A DNA stretch of 64,000 nucleotides, from the NCBI GenBank assembly GCA_026119935.1, contig JALRMH010000008.1, positions 957,165 through 1,021,164 on the forward strand, read 5' to 3'. The DNA is from Endothia cerciana (lineage: Eukaryota; Ascomycota; Sordariomycetes; Diaporthales; Cryphonectriaceae). The position numbers were made by a program, and so were the translations under genes. The number at the start of each line of letters is the position of its first letter. Within the stretch, counting starts at the first letter, position 1. The notes under the pieces were generated by a model. It ran no database searches and was not told where the DNA came from. It saw only the letters and a program-made list of their open reading frames with translations. Below, piece by piece: positions 55,807-64,000 of this stretch.

Positions 55807-57465
55807 TCAATAGAACGCCTCGTCATAAAGATCCCAGTCCTCGTCATACCCCACGGCCCCGGCCAGGCCCTCGGTCTCCTCTCTCCCCGTGCGGCCCTTA
55901 CGGCCCTTGCGGCCCTTGCGCCCCATCCACACCTCCGCGTGTCTCAGCAGCAGCTCGAACGCCGCCATGCACACGGGGACGGTGATAACGTCACCCGGGG
56001 GGTCCCTGCCGGCATCAGCATCGGCATCGGCGTCGGCGGCGGCGGCGGCGGCGACGTCCTTGTCCTTGTGGTCCCCCGCGAGCTCCTCCGCGAACTCAGC
56101 CGCGGCCAGGGCGAGCAGCTGCGCGCGCATCTTCCTGGCCAGGGGCCTCTTGCGCAGGACGTCGACGGCGGGGCCATCGCCGCCGCCGTCGCCTGGCGGG
56201 GTGGTGTCCAGGTCCCCTGGCGCGGGGGCCTGGGCGCCGGCGCCGGCGTCACGGGCTTCGGCCTGGGGCTTCTCCGCGGGGGTAGCCCGCTCCGCATCGC
56301 TGCCCCCCCTCGTGACCTCGACGAACCCGCTCGGCGCCCCGTCCAGCCCCGTCTCCACACCGATATCGCTCTTGGCCCCCCTCCCGATCGGCGGCGTGGG
56401 CCTGGGTCGCTTCCAGGGCGGCCGGGTCGTCGCCTTCCCCGGCGGGCTGATGGTCGGCCGCGGCAGCTTCCCGGTCGGCGGCTTCGTCGGCGGGACCGGG
56501 AGCGCCGGCCCCCCCCCGCCCAGCCGCTCCAGCAGGTGGTAGACGAGCCGCAGCGCGTCGCGCACCTCGACCGGCAGCGCCGCGTTCGTCGCCAGGCGGT
56601 TGACCACGTTCTTGAGGGTCTGGATCAGCTTCGCGGGGAGGTGGATGAGGCCGGGGAGCCTGAAGGGCGGGGGCTCGGCGGTGGGCGGCTTCTTGACCGG
56701 CGGGAGGCCCGTAGGGAGGGGGAGCTTGGGCGGCTCGGGCGGCTTCGAGGTAGGGAGAGGCAGGCCCGGGAGGTCACTTGGGAGACCTGTAGGGACGGGG
56801 AGAGGGAGCTTGGGGGGCCTGGACCTTTTCCCGGTCGGGCGGGGCAGGCCCAGATCATCAGACGGCAGCTCCTCCGTCGGCAGGTCCGTCGGCAGGATAC
56901 CCGTGGGCAGGGGAGGGAGCTTGATGGGTGGCAGCTTGGGCGGCGGCGGCGGGCCGCCGAACGCCGTATCGCCCTCAACCTCGCCGTCGTCGTTATGGTC
57001 CTCGTCATCCCAGACGACAGGCTCAGCCTCCTCCTCGGGCGGCCCACCGTCCCTCCCCACGGCGCCACGGCGCCACTTCCGCATATGCTGTCCGCGTCCC
57101 TCCCCCATCCCGAGGTGGTACTCCTCCTCCTCCTCCTCCTCCTCTACCGTGATGAGGGTCGCGGGCTGCTGCCCCCAGAACCCCGCCGCCGCCTGCGGGT
57201 GGTCAGGGCCGACCCGCCCGTGTCCGCCCCCGGCCTCGCTGGTGACGAGGCCGTTCCAGGTGTCGTCGTAGCCCGCGGGGGCGTGCTGCTGCGCCCTGTT
57301 GGGACCCCCGGCGGAGGCGGTGACGTCCAGGGAGTATCTGTACGCCATGGCGCAGATGGCGAACAGAAGCAGGGCGAGGAGGGCGGCCACGCCGGCCATG
57401 ACGCCGCAGCACCGGCGGCGGAGGGCGCGGTTCATGGTGGGATGTGTCGGTGTGTTGGCTACCAT
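55807..57465 (-). CDS. proline-rich single-pass membrane protein
   Basis: This is a single-exon frame of 552 residues with unknown function. A short basic N-terminus (NRALRRRCC) precedes one hydrophobic helix, GVMAGVAALLALLLFAICAM (about 21-40), so a type II or signal-anchor topology is likely. After a Glu run encoded by a CTC-rich tract comes a long proline-rich region with repeats of the form PPKLPLPTGLPxDLP. A helical island follows (PAKLIQTLKNVVNRLATNAA to LRLVYHLLERLGGG), then an Ala/Asp-rich segment. Near the end are three GRK triplets (WMGRKGRKGRKGRTGRE), collagen-like and very basic. GC content and proline bias make antisense frames equally long, so the call rests on the start context, the TM helix and the helical islands. 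A cell-wall-associated or surface role is possible but unproven. Confidence 0.65.
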   Translation of the reverse strand: MVANTPTHPTMNRALRRRCCGVMAGVAALLALLLFAICAMAYRYSLDVTASAGGPNRAQQHAPAGYDDTWNGLVTSEAGGGHGRVGPDHPQAAAGFWGQQPATLITVEEEEEEEEYHLGMGEGRGQHMRKWRRGAVGRDGGPPEEEAEPVVWDDEDHNDDGEVEGDTAFGGPPPPPKLPPIKLPPLPTGILPTDLPTEELPSDDLGLPRPTGKRSRPPKLPLPVPTGLPSDLPGLPLPTSKPPEPPKLPLPTGLPPVKKPPTAEPPPFRLPGLIHLPAKLIQTLKNVVNRLATNAALPVEVRDALRLVYHLLERLGGGGPALPVPPTKPPTGKLPRPTISPPGKATTRPPWKRPRPTPPIGRGAKSDIGVETGLDGAPSGFVEVTRGGSDAERATPAEKPQAEARDAGAGAQAPAPGDLDTTPPGDGGGDGPAVDVLRKRPLARKMRAQLLALAAAEFAEELAGDHKDKDVAAAAAADADADADAGRDPPGDVITVPVCMAAFELLLRHAEVWMGRKGRKGRKGRTGREETEGLAGAVGYDEDWDLYDEAFY

Positions 57466-58353
57466 CGTCTCTTTTTGTAACCGGTCTTTCTTTTGGGCGT
57501 TGAGCAGGTCAACAGGATGAAAAGCGATAGGGGAGAGGAAAAGACGGGAGAGGAGGGGGAGGAGGGGGAAGGCAGATCTGCCTGGAACCCCTCTGCCTTA
57601 AAAGGGGGGGGGGGGGGCACTACCCAAGCTCATCGTCCACGCTTGGATGGCGCCGATGATGTTGATATCCGCCATCACGTTGTATCCCAGGCTCCTCGAC
57701 TGCCAGCGTCGTTGCCTTTGTCAACGGCGGGCAAAATGGTCCGACGGCGAGCTCGCCAAGCCCCCGCCCTGATGTCGATGACGGCCTCGTCACTTGACCA
57801 GAAGCCCGATCATTGGATGTGAGGCCATTCACATGTCAGGGGATGTGATCTGTTTCCGTCTAGTAGCGTAGGCGGGCAGGACCAGAATGGTCTGGCTCCT
57901 CAGGCCGTCTCATATCCCTGTACTGCATATGTCACTGAGCTTCTTGGGTGGCAATTGCTTCACTGTGTGCGCCTGTATTCAAGTTGCCGCGATCATGGCA
58001 ACCCTGGTTGAGCCGGGACTGGGGCCGACTCGACCTTTAGTGAATCGCTGGTATGCCATTCATCTTCTGTCTTTCACCCGGTGTAAATGTTGACAAGAAC
58101 AGGGAGGGAGGGAGGGTGTACCTGTTAGAGCTTCACCCTCCCCCCTCCCCTCCCCCAGATGCACTTGACGTATGGGGCCGTGCGAGCGGCGCGGGAGCCG
58201 TCGCATCGCCCGGTCTCAGATTAAGTTTGGCCATCCGCCGCTAAATCGTCCTCACAATCCAGTCCATGCCTCCCGAGTAGGTCTTGGATCCAACTGGCAC
58301 CGTCGCTCAACCAACCCCCTTCGATCCAGGCAAAAATCAGCCCCCCCCCCCCT
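57466..58353. other. intergenic, no gene seen
   Basis: This lies between the proline-rich protein gene and the end of ACH1. It has G13 at 57605-57617 and C/T-rich runs near 58137-58158. No supported frames. Confidence 0.5.
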
Positions 58354-60179
58354 TTACTTCCACTCCACCTTGGCCATGCTGCCCTGCTCGACCAGCGCCT
58401 TGTGCATGTCAAAGCTGTTCCACAGCAGGTGTGGCTCGTGCCCCATGCCCTTCCGCAGGCACTCAAATTCTGCCTTGTCGAAGTACTCCCTCAGGATCGG
58501 CCTGTACACCTCGTGCGCGCACTTCTCGATGATGACCCTAGCCCGCTCTCTCGGGCTAAGCCCCCGCACGTCAGCCAGCCCGCACTCGGTGACGATGACG
58601 TCCAGGTCGTGTTCCGTCTGGTCGACGTGCGTGCACATGGGCACGATGCAAGAGACACCGTGGGGGTCCGTCTTGCTAGACCGGGTAGAGGGCGTGTGCA
58701 TGATGCTGTACTTGGAGGACCGCAGGAAATCCGCAGACCCCCCGAGGCCGTTGAGCATCCGGCTGCCCATGACGCACGTGCTGTTGGCGTGCGCGTAGAT
58801 GTCCACCTCGACGGGGGTGTTCATGCCGATGACCCCGAGACGGCGGATGATCTCGGGCGAGTTGGACACCTGCTGCGAGCGCAGGAGGAGCTTGTTGCGG
58901 TACGCCTCCCAGTTGTCGTAGAAGCGCTTGAACCCGTCGGGCGAGAAGCGCACGGACGTGGCCGTGGCGAAGTCCAGCTTGCCCGAGTCGAACAGGTCCA
59001 GGAAGGTGTCCTGGATGACCTCGGTCCAGACGTGCAGGTTCTCGAACCTGGAGTCCGCCAGCCCGCCGATGACGGCATTGGCGATGTTGCCAATACCGGA
59101 CTGGATGGGCAGCAGGTTCTGCGGCAGGCGCCCGTGCTTGACCTCGTGGTCCCAGAACTCGATGATGTTGTCGGCGATCGCCTTGGAGCTGGCGTCGGCG
59201 GCCGTGTTGGGCGCGGTCTGGTCCGGGTAGTCGGAGTGCAGGACGCCTACTACCTTCTCCGGGTCGATCGGGATCGAGGTCGTGCCGATGCGGTCCTCGA
59301 CGCCCATGATCAGGTAGGGCTTTCGCCGCGGCGGCAGGTCCGTCATTGTGATGTCGTGCAGGCCTTCGAAGCTGGGGATGGAGGTGTTGACCTCGATGAT
59401 TATCTTGTCGGCCAGCTGGACCAGTTCTGGGGTCGCGCCCACCGATGCGCCGGGCACGATGCTGCCGTCTTCCATGATGTCCGTTGCCTCGACGACCGCC
59501 ACGTCGAGCTTGTTGTTCGGCCTGTCCTTCGTGTAGAAGCCCTGCGAGATGTCTCACTTAGCATGGCCGTCCCCACCTGGGCTACCGGTCCAGCCCTTCC
59601 TGGGAGGATGATCTCCAGGGTACGCACGTATACTAGATCCACGGGGAACATGGACAGGTGCTTATCGAAGAACTTGATCCTCCCCTCGTTGATCCCCTTG
59701 GCAATGGCCTTGCCGACCTGGTGCGGACTTCTCCTCTCGATCATGTCCAGCCCGGCCCATCTGTTTTCCGTCTCGGCGCCGGACGAGGCCCCGACGAAGA
59801 GGGTGTATTTCAGCTGGCCCTGGAGGCCGTTCTTCTCGACGTGGTCGGCCAGGAACGTGGGCATCTTCCTGTGGCAGGGCAGCATATGGTCAGCCTCCAA
59901 GCCCACCCCATCGATTGGCCTGCGCAGGGCAAAGAGAGAGCACCGGAGAGCACCGGAGAGCACCGGAGAGCACCGGAGAGCACCCGGAGGGCCCCCCAGG
60001 GCCTTAGGCGGTCCGACGGAGACTCACTTTGGGTACCCAACACCGGTGAAGCCGCTCCAGCCAATGTACGAGCCATTGGGGAAGTGCTTCAGCAGGTCCT
60101 GGGGGTGACACAGCTTGTTGAGCATCGACGGCCGACGCACGCGCGCCTTCAGGGCTGCGGAGGCTACAGGCGATGCCAT
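58354..60179 (-). CDS. ACH1: acetyl-CoA hydrolase / CoA-transferase Ach1
   Basis: This enzyme moves CoA between acetate and succinyl-/propionyl-CoA and hydrolyses acetyl-CoA slowly. In fungi it is mitochondrial and supports acetate and propionate metabolism. Exons are 60179..60028, 59868..59628 and 59541..58354 (introns 159 and 86 bp); 526 residues, the same length as I recall for the yeast protein. The N-terminus ([20 protein letters not shown]) is basic and targeting-like. Key blocks: [51 protein letters not shown] across the second splice, [15 protein letters not shown], and [15 protein letters not shown], whose Glu (about 375) is the likely CoA-ester nucleophile by comparison with class I CoA-transferases. 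[20 protein letters not shown] follows. All family blocks are present and unbroken. Confidence 0.95.
59935..59992 (+). repeat. 10-bp minisatellite in ACH1 intron 1
   Basis: About five copies of CACCGGAGAG run within the first intron of ACH1. The unit is not a multiple of three, consistent with its noncoding position. Copy number may vary between strains. Confidence 0.85.
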
Positions 60180-61638
60180 CTTGCCTTTTCTCCCCTTTCT
60201 CCTTATTCTTCTTCTTCTTCTTCTTCTTCTTCTTCTTTGTTTATCCTGACACGTCTCACGGGCGAGGAGCCTGGGAGGGGCAGGGCGGGAAGAGTGGAGG
60301 GGGCGCCGGTTGGCCAGGCGAGCAGGGCTGCGTCGGGAGGAGGGAAGAGTAAGAAAAAGGGAACCCCCCAATCCAAAGAGGGAGGTGGAAGCGGCTCGGG
60401 GTTTATATATGATAGAGAGAAAAAAAGATCAACCGGGGTCGCTACAGCAGAGTCCTGTTCAGGCGCAAGATCAGACGATTTGCCTGCGTGCCGCTGCGAG
60501 AACTCTGGGGCAAGGGGGGTGTCTGCGGTGGGGCACTAACAGCCATCCCGCGGGGGACAGCGTGGGATTGACCCCTGGATCTGTTAGGGAGGCACCCCGG
60601 TGGGATGACGTCCGGGGCCCTCTGGATGAGTAGCTCTTGGTGTTGTTTCTATAGTTTCTCTGTTCCTGTACATGCCTGGCGTCTTAGACGAACAGCCTGC
60701 AGCAAGATCAGACTCATCCCATGCCTTAGAAGCTCCAGCAGCTGCACCGCAGCCTCTTCCCCGCCGGCTCCATATGATCATCTGTAACTGCTGCTCCCTT
60801 TGACCTTCGTACGTGGTACTATTCAGGGCTGCGGATCCGGCCTGCACCCCTCCCCCCAAAAAAGCAGCTATCAGAGAGGATTGGGGGGGGGGGGGGGGGG
60901 CGCTGCCCCACAGCACACGAACCTGTGGGATGATGCGGCTGGTCTCCCGTTCGTCCGTCCAGCCTCGCCATGTCCTCGGTAAATGCTTTTACCAATGGTA
61001 TGTACTGGTACTTACAATGGTAACATCATCAGCAGGCGGCTCGAACAAGGCCAAACCTGGGGTCCTCTCGGGATTTCTAGCACACTCGTACGGCGTGTAT
61101 TTCTCAGTGCGTCCTTGAAAGCTATCTAGGGGCCACGTTGGCCCGCGTAGCGTGCTTTATTTCGTTCATCTTTCTCCTGCGTGCCTGGCCGGGCGGCTGG
61201 GCGCCCGCGCTTTTCGCGACATCGAGCCGTGAACACCATAGCTTCCCTCGCCCGGGGACCCAACTCGACAGCAAACAGCCGAAGGTAGGAAGAAGAAAAA
61301 AAAAAACACAAAACAAAAACCCAAAAAAAAAAACCCCCCGAAGAAATTGAAATATCAATCATGTATGAATATCTGTGTCCCTGCCCTACGCATGGGGTCC
61401 CCAATGCTGTGGTATCGTTTCGTGTCGTCTCATCGTTCCCATCCATAGGGGGTCCCCCTTTCAATAATTAAAAAGTCATACAGCAGTCCCTATCCCCAGA
61501 AAACTTGTTTACCACCCCCCCCCCGCCCCGCCCCTCACCGCACTTGGATACTTCGCTCCGGCGTGGGAGGGGACGGCATCCAGCTGGCGGAAACACAGAA
61601 GATATCCCGCCGCCTCGGCCCGATATCGCAGCCGCCAT
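60180..61638. other. intergenic, ACH1 promoter side
   Basis: This contains the ACH1 leader and promoter, with a TTC tract 27-57 bp upstream of the ATG, and the 3' flank of the UNC-93-like gene. It has G18 at 60883-60900. No supported frames. Confidence 0.5.
60206..60236 (+). repeat. TTC microsatellite in ACH1 5' leader
   Basis: About ten TTC units, reading GAA in the ACH1 transcript, lie just upstream of the start codon, so they probably sit in the 5' UTR or core promoter. Confidence 0.9.
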
Positions 61639-63282
61639 CTAGGCCTCAGCCCCCTTCACCGCCAGCGTGCCCCCGCCCGCGACATCCTCGACCGTCTCGT
61701 CCGTGAACTTGAGGTCATCCTCGAGGGGGACGGTGTCCTTGATCCGCAGCCAGATGATAGGCGCAGCGATAAGTAGCGCACCCGCCAGCAGGCCCCATGA
61801 TGCGCCGAAGATTGTGTTGTAGGGTTTGCCGAGCGCGTCAACGCGCCAAAAGATGGCGGCACCGGCGGACTGGATGCCCTTGTAGAAGCCGGCCATGTTG
61901 GCGGCCTTGCGGGAGTTGTTGGAGAGGGCGCCCATGTACCTGTGAAGAAGAGGGGAAAAAAAGAAAAAGCCGTTCGTCAGCGTCTCATCCCCTCGGGGGG
62001 GGCTAGCCACAGGTGCTACGTACCAGTAGATGCTGGTCTGCCAGCACGCATCAAAGAAGCCGTAAAACAGGTAGAGGAACATGGGTGCGATGTATCTGCT
62101 GCCGCCGTCGGTCCAGTCAATACCGACAAAGGTCTCTGCCGAGGTCTCCTCGCGCGAGGCCTGGTTCCTCTGCCAGGCCCAGCCCCCACCCCAGACGACA
62201 AAGGTCAGCACGAACAGCGTGACGAAGGCGATCTTGGCCTTGAGGCTGCGGCGCATCCTGCCGTAGTCCAGCGAGTAGCCGAAGATGACGGCGCCAAAGA
62301 TCTGCGCGGACCAGTACAGCACGTTGTTGAGGGCCCGGGTCCGCGTGTTGAAGTGGCCGGCGTTCATGTCGTTGGTCTGGTAGGTGTAGAAGACGTTGCT
62401 GGCGAAGAACATGGGGAACAGGAACACGATCCACGGGTCCTGGTACAGCGTCTCCCACAGGCCGAGGATCTCCGTCTGCCAGGATGGGTTCTTCATCAGT
62501 ATGACGTGCGAGCCGTCCTCGCGCAGCACCTTGTCGGCGTCGCACAGGAACAGCGCCAGCACGGCGCCCACGAACATGAGCACGATGAATGCCGCATACG
62601 TGCCGTCGGTGACGGGGCCGGTCTGGTTGTTGACGTTCTGGCCCAGGGGGATAAGTGCACCGACGACGGCGCCGAGGTTGAAGATGATCCAGAACCACGA
62701 GATGTAGCGGCCCTTGTACTGCTCAGGCGGGTACGACATCATGATGGCGCCCTGGCCGGTCCAGAGCAGGCCGGCGCACACGCCCAGGAAGGCCCCGGCA
62801 AAGACGACGAAGCCGAGGTTCTGGTTGTGGGAGTAGGACAGGAAGGAGGCCGCATAGATGCAGTATCCCAGCCCACCGATGGACATGGTGAGCCTGAGGC
62901 CGAGGCGGTTGGCGAAGGTTCCAGCGAAGAACCCGACGACGGCGAAGGTCGAGTACAGGGCGGTGTTGGCATCGTCGGAAGCGAGCGTGGACAGCTGGCC
63001 ACCACCGCCCATCCCCACGATGGCATTGAACATGCCGGGGCACAAGAAGCAGACCATGGCGACCATGAGCAGCTGGCACTTGGGGGAGGCGTACCAGATC
63101 TCAGACTTGCGAATCTCGAAGCCCTTGTACATCCATCCCGAGGGGCGGGTGGTTTCGACCGCATGGGCAGGGGAATGGGTTGGGGTAGCCGTACCGTTGT
63201 GCTCTGCGGCGGCGTCGACTGCGGTCTCCTTGGCCCCAGGGCCGACGTCGGCCTGTGGCTCCTTGGTCTCGGCGTCTGCCAT
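61639..63282 (-). CDS. UNC-93-like MFS membrane protein
   Basis: This is a multi-spanning MFS protein of the UNC-93/DUF895 type, transport substrate unknown. Exons are 63282..62024 and 61939..61639; 519 residues. The 84-bp intron (GTACGT donor, CGCTGACG branch, pyrimidine tract, CACAG acceptor) has no stop and is a multiple of three, so an unspliced reading also stays open. Splicing restores IYWYMGALSNNSRKAANMAG, which is the family sequence. A 50-residue hydrophilic N-terminus precedes GWMYKGFEIRKSEIWYASPK, then about eleven to twelve hydrophobic helices. Landmarks are CPGMFNAIVGMGGGGQL, LWTGQGAIMMSYPPEQYKGR and GFFDACWQTSIYWYM. The acidic C-terminus is cytosolic. The start ATG is the first in the frame. 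Confidence 0.92.
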   Translation of the reverse strand: MADAETKEPQADVGPGAKETAVDAAAEHNGTATPTHSPAHAVETTRPSGWMYKGFEIRKSEIWYASPKCQLLMVAMVCFLCPGMFNAIVGMGGGGQLSTLASDDANTALYSTFAVVGFFAGTFANRLGLRLTMSIGGLGYCIYAASFLSYSHNQNLGFVVFAGAFLGVCAGLLWTGQGAIMMSYPPEQYKGRYISWFWIIFNLGAVVGALIPLGQNVNNQTGPVTDGTYAAFIVLMFVGAVLALFLCDADKVLREDGSHVILMKNPSWQTEILGLWETLYQDPWIVFLFPMFFASNVFYTYQTNDMNAGHFNTRTRALNNVLYWSAQIFGAVIFGYSLDYGRMRRSLKAKIAFVTLFVLTFVVWGGGWAWQRNQASREETSAETFVGIDWTDGGSRYIAPMFLYLFYGFFDACWQTSIYWYVAPVASPPRGDETLTNGFFFFSPLLHRYMGALSNNSRKAANMAGFYKGIQSAGAAIFWRVDALGKPYNTIFGASWGLLAGALLIAAPIIWLRIKDTVPLEDDLKFTDETVEDVAGGGTLAVKGAEA

Positions 63283-63772
63283 TCTGAAGTAGCGATATCA
63301 GGCCCTCTCTGCCTGCGGGTCCGCCTCTGGGTGTGGCGGAAAGGAAGGAAGGAAGGAAGGAAGAAAGAAACAAGCTGGTAAGGCTTGTGGGTGGCGCCCT
63401 TCGGTACTGGCAGCGGTCGTCAGTCGCGAGGAATCGACCAGGCAGGGCGGGAAGGTGTCGGGTGGAGTGAGGCAGAGGGCAGGGAGGAGAAACACGTCGA
63501 AGGATCCTGAGGGCAGCGCGAAGTAAAATGTGAACTCGGTACGGTGGTCTTGCTATTGTCGCCTGCAAGATAACGGGGCCAACAGCCTACATGCAGGATC
63601 CCAAGGGTCCGGTCCAGTGGGCAGGGGCCCTTTGGGGTAAACTGTGGAGCGGTGGGTGACTTTAGGGCAAGGTGTGATGTCTGGTGCCTGCAGGGTGCCA
63701 ATACGGTTGGTCTGTACGGGACATTGATCTCTGGGTATGTATGATTGTGGCTGTAGATATGTGTGTGCGTTG

Positions 63773-63822
<50 letters not shown>

Positions 63823-64000
63823 CTAGATGTAATGTAACAACGGATGCGTTCCTTGGCAGGTTGCTTCCCTCGCCTTTGAGGCTGGATGGGGGGGGGGGGG
63901 GGGGGAAGTGAGTCCAACCTGGTGGCTTCCTGAAAGCTGACAGGTGAGCGGGTGTGTGTAAATGCAAGAATTAAGTGACCACTGGCCCGAACGGGCGGCG
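63283..64000. other. intergenic, simple-sequence rich
   Basis: This is the upstream region of the UNC-93-like gene: a GGAA-type tract near 63341-63368, a GT microsatellite and a G18 run at 63888-63905. No gene seen before the window ends. Confidence 0.5.
63772..63826 (+). repeat. (GT)n microsatellite ending in GC repeats
   Basis: Roughly 20 GT units, with interruptions on the left and a short GC alternation on the right, form a purine-pyrimidine alternating tract able to adopt Z-DNA. It lies about 0.5 kb upstream of the UNC-93-like start. Confidence 0.93.

Noticed and set aside
55783..57480. 565-codon plus-strand frame opposite the proline-rich protein
   Set aside because: It is Arg/Gly-rich with no helix or motif. 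The minus frame has a clean ATG, a TM helix and a stop, so it is preferred, though less firmly than elsewhere.
59935..59992. CRISPR-like direct repeats
   Set aside because: The 10-bp units are contiguous without spacers and the genome is eukaryotic. It is an intronic minisatellite.
58402..60108. 568-codon plus-strand frame opposite ACH1
   Set aside because: It is a mirror of high GC at the third codon position of ACH1. It has no domain, crosses ACH1 introns without reason and is low in hydrophobic order.
61942..63381. 479-codon plus-strand frame opposite the UNC-93-like gene
   Set aside because: It is an antisense shadow rich in Glu/Gly/His/Arg created by GC-rich codons. The minus strand encodes a recognisable membrane protein.

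Overview
The window looks like nuclear DNA of a filamentous ascomycete (Pezizomycotina, probably Sordariomycetes). Genes carry short GT-AG introns (about 50-225 bp), coding exons are GC-rich, and the protein families are typical of filamentous fungi: Clr5-domain proteins, fungal C2H2-like regulators, 15-PGDH-like SDRs, PaxU/DUF829 hydrolase-like proteins, RlpA/barwin-like small secreted proteins, Ach1 and UNC-93-type MFS. I rebuilt 18 protein gene models and one tRNA by joining exons across consensus splice sites; every joined CDS is a multiple of three.

Layout. 0.9-3.2 kb: a repeat-bearing hypothetical protein (-). 3.2-11 kb: a gene desert whose only recognisable content is a decayed chromodomain tail of a Ty3/Gypsy-like retroelement (10.04-10.32 kb) with a frameshift and a TGG-to-TGA stop. 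11.1-13.5 kb: two head-to-head short-chain dehydrogenases sharing a 349-bp promoter. 14.4 kb: tRNA-Gly(CCC). 14.9-16.4 kb: secreted pepsin-like aspartic protease (-). 18.7-19.6 kb: DUF829/PaxU-like protein (+), convergent with a small cysteine-rich protein (-). 22.8-25.2 kb: secreted GH29 alpha-L-fucosidase-like enzyme (-). 26.0-26.4 kb: DUF1330-like protein (-). 27.3-30.0 kb: Clr5 plus C2H2-like regulator (-), divergent from a small conserved-looking gene with a GC-AG intron (30.8-31.2 kb, +). 32.9-36.8 kb: a 1307-residue acidic disordered protein (+). 41.1-43.6 kb: a fungal C2H2-like regulator (+).

From 46 kb to the end all genes are on the minus strand: barwin/RlpA-like secreted protein, a seven-exon MFS transporter, a triple-KH RNA-binding protein, a proline-rich single-pass membrane protein, Ach1 acetyl-CoA hydrolase/CoA-transferase, and an UNC-93-like MFS protein. 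The only assembly gap (99 N) lies inside MFS intron 4 beside a long GAA tract. Intron 1 of the same gene carries the complementary tract, so the two intron repeats could pair in the pre-mRNA.

There is no clear biosynthetic cluster. The right half looks like housekeeping and transport genes; the left half mixes secreted hydrolases and oxidoreductases with decayed intergenic DNA. Noncoding DNA throughout is dotted with G/C homopolymers of 12-18 bases that coding exons lack. All family assignments are by eye from motifs; nothing was searched against a database.
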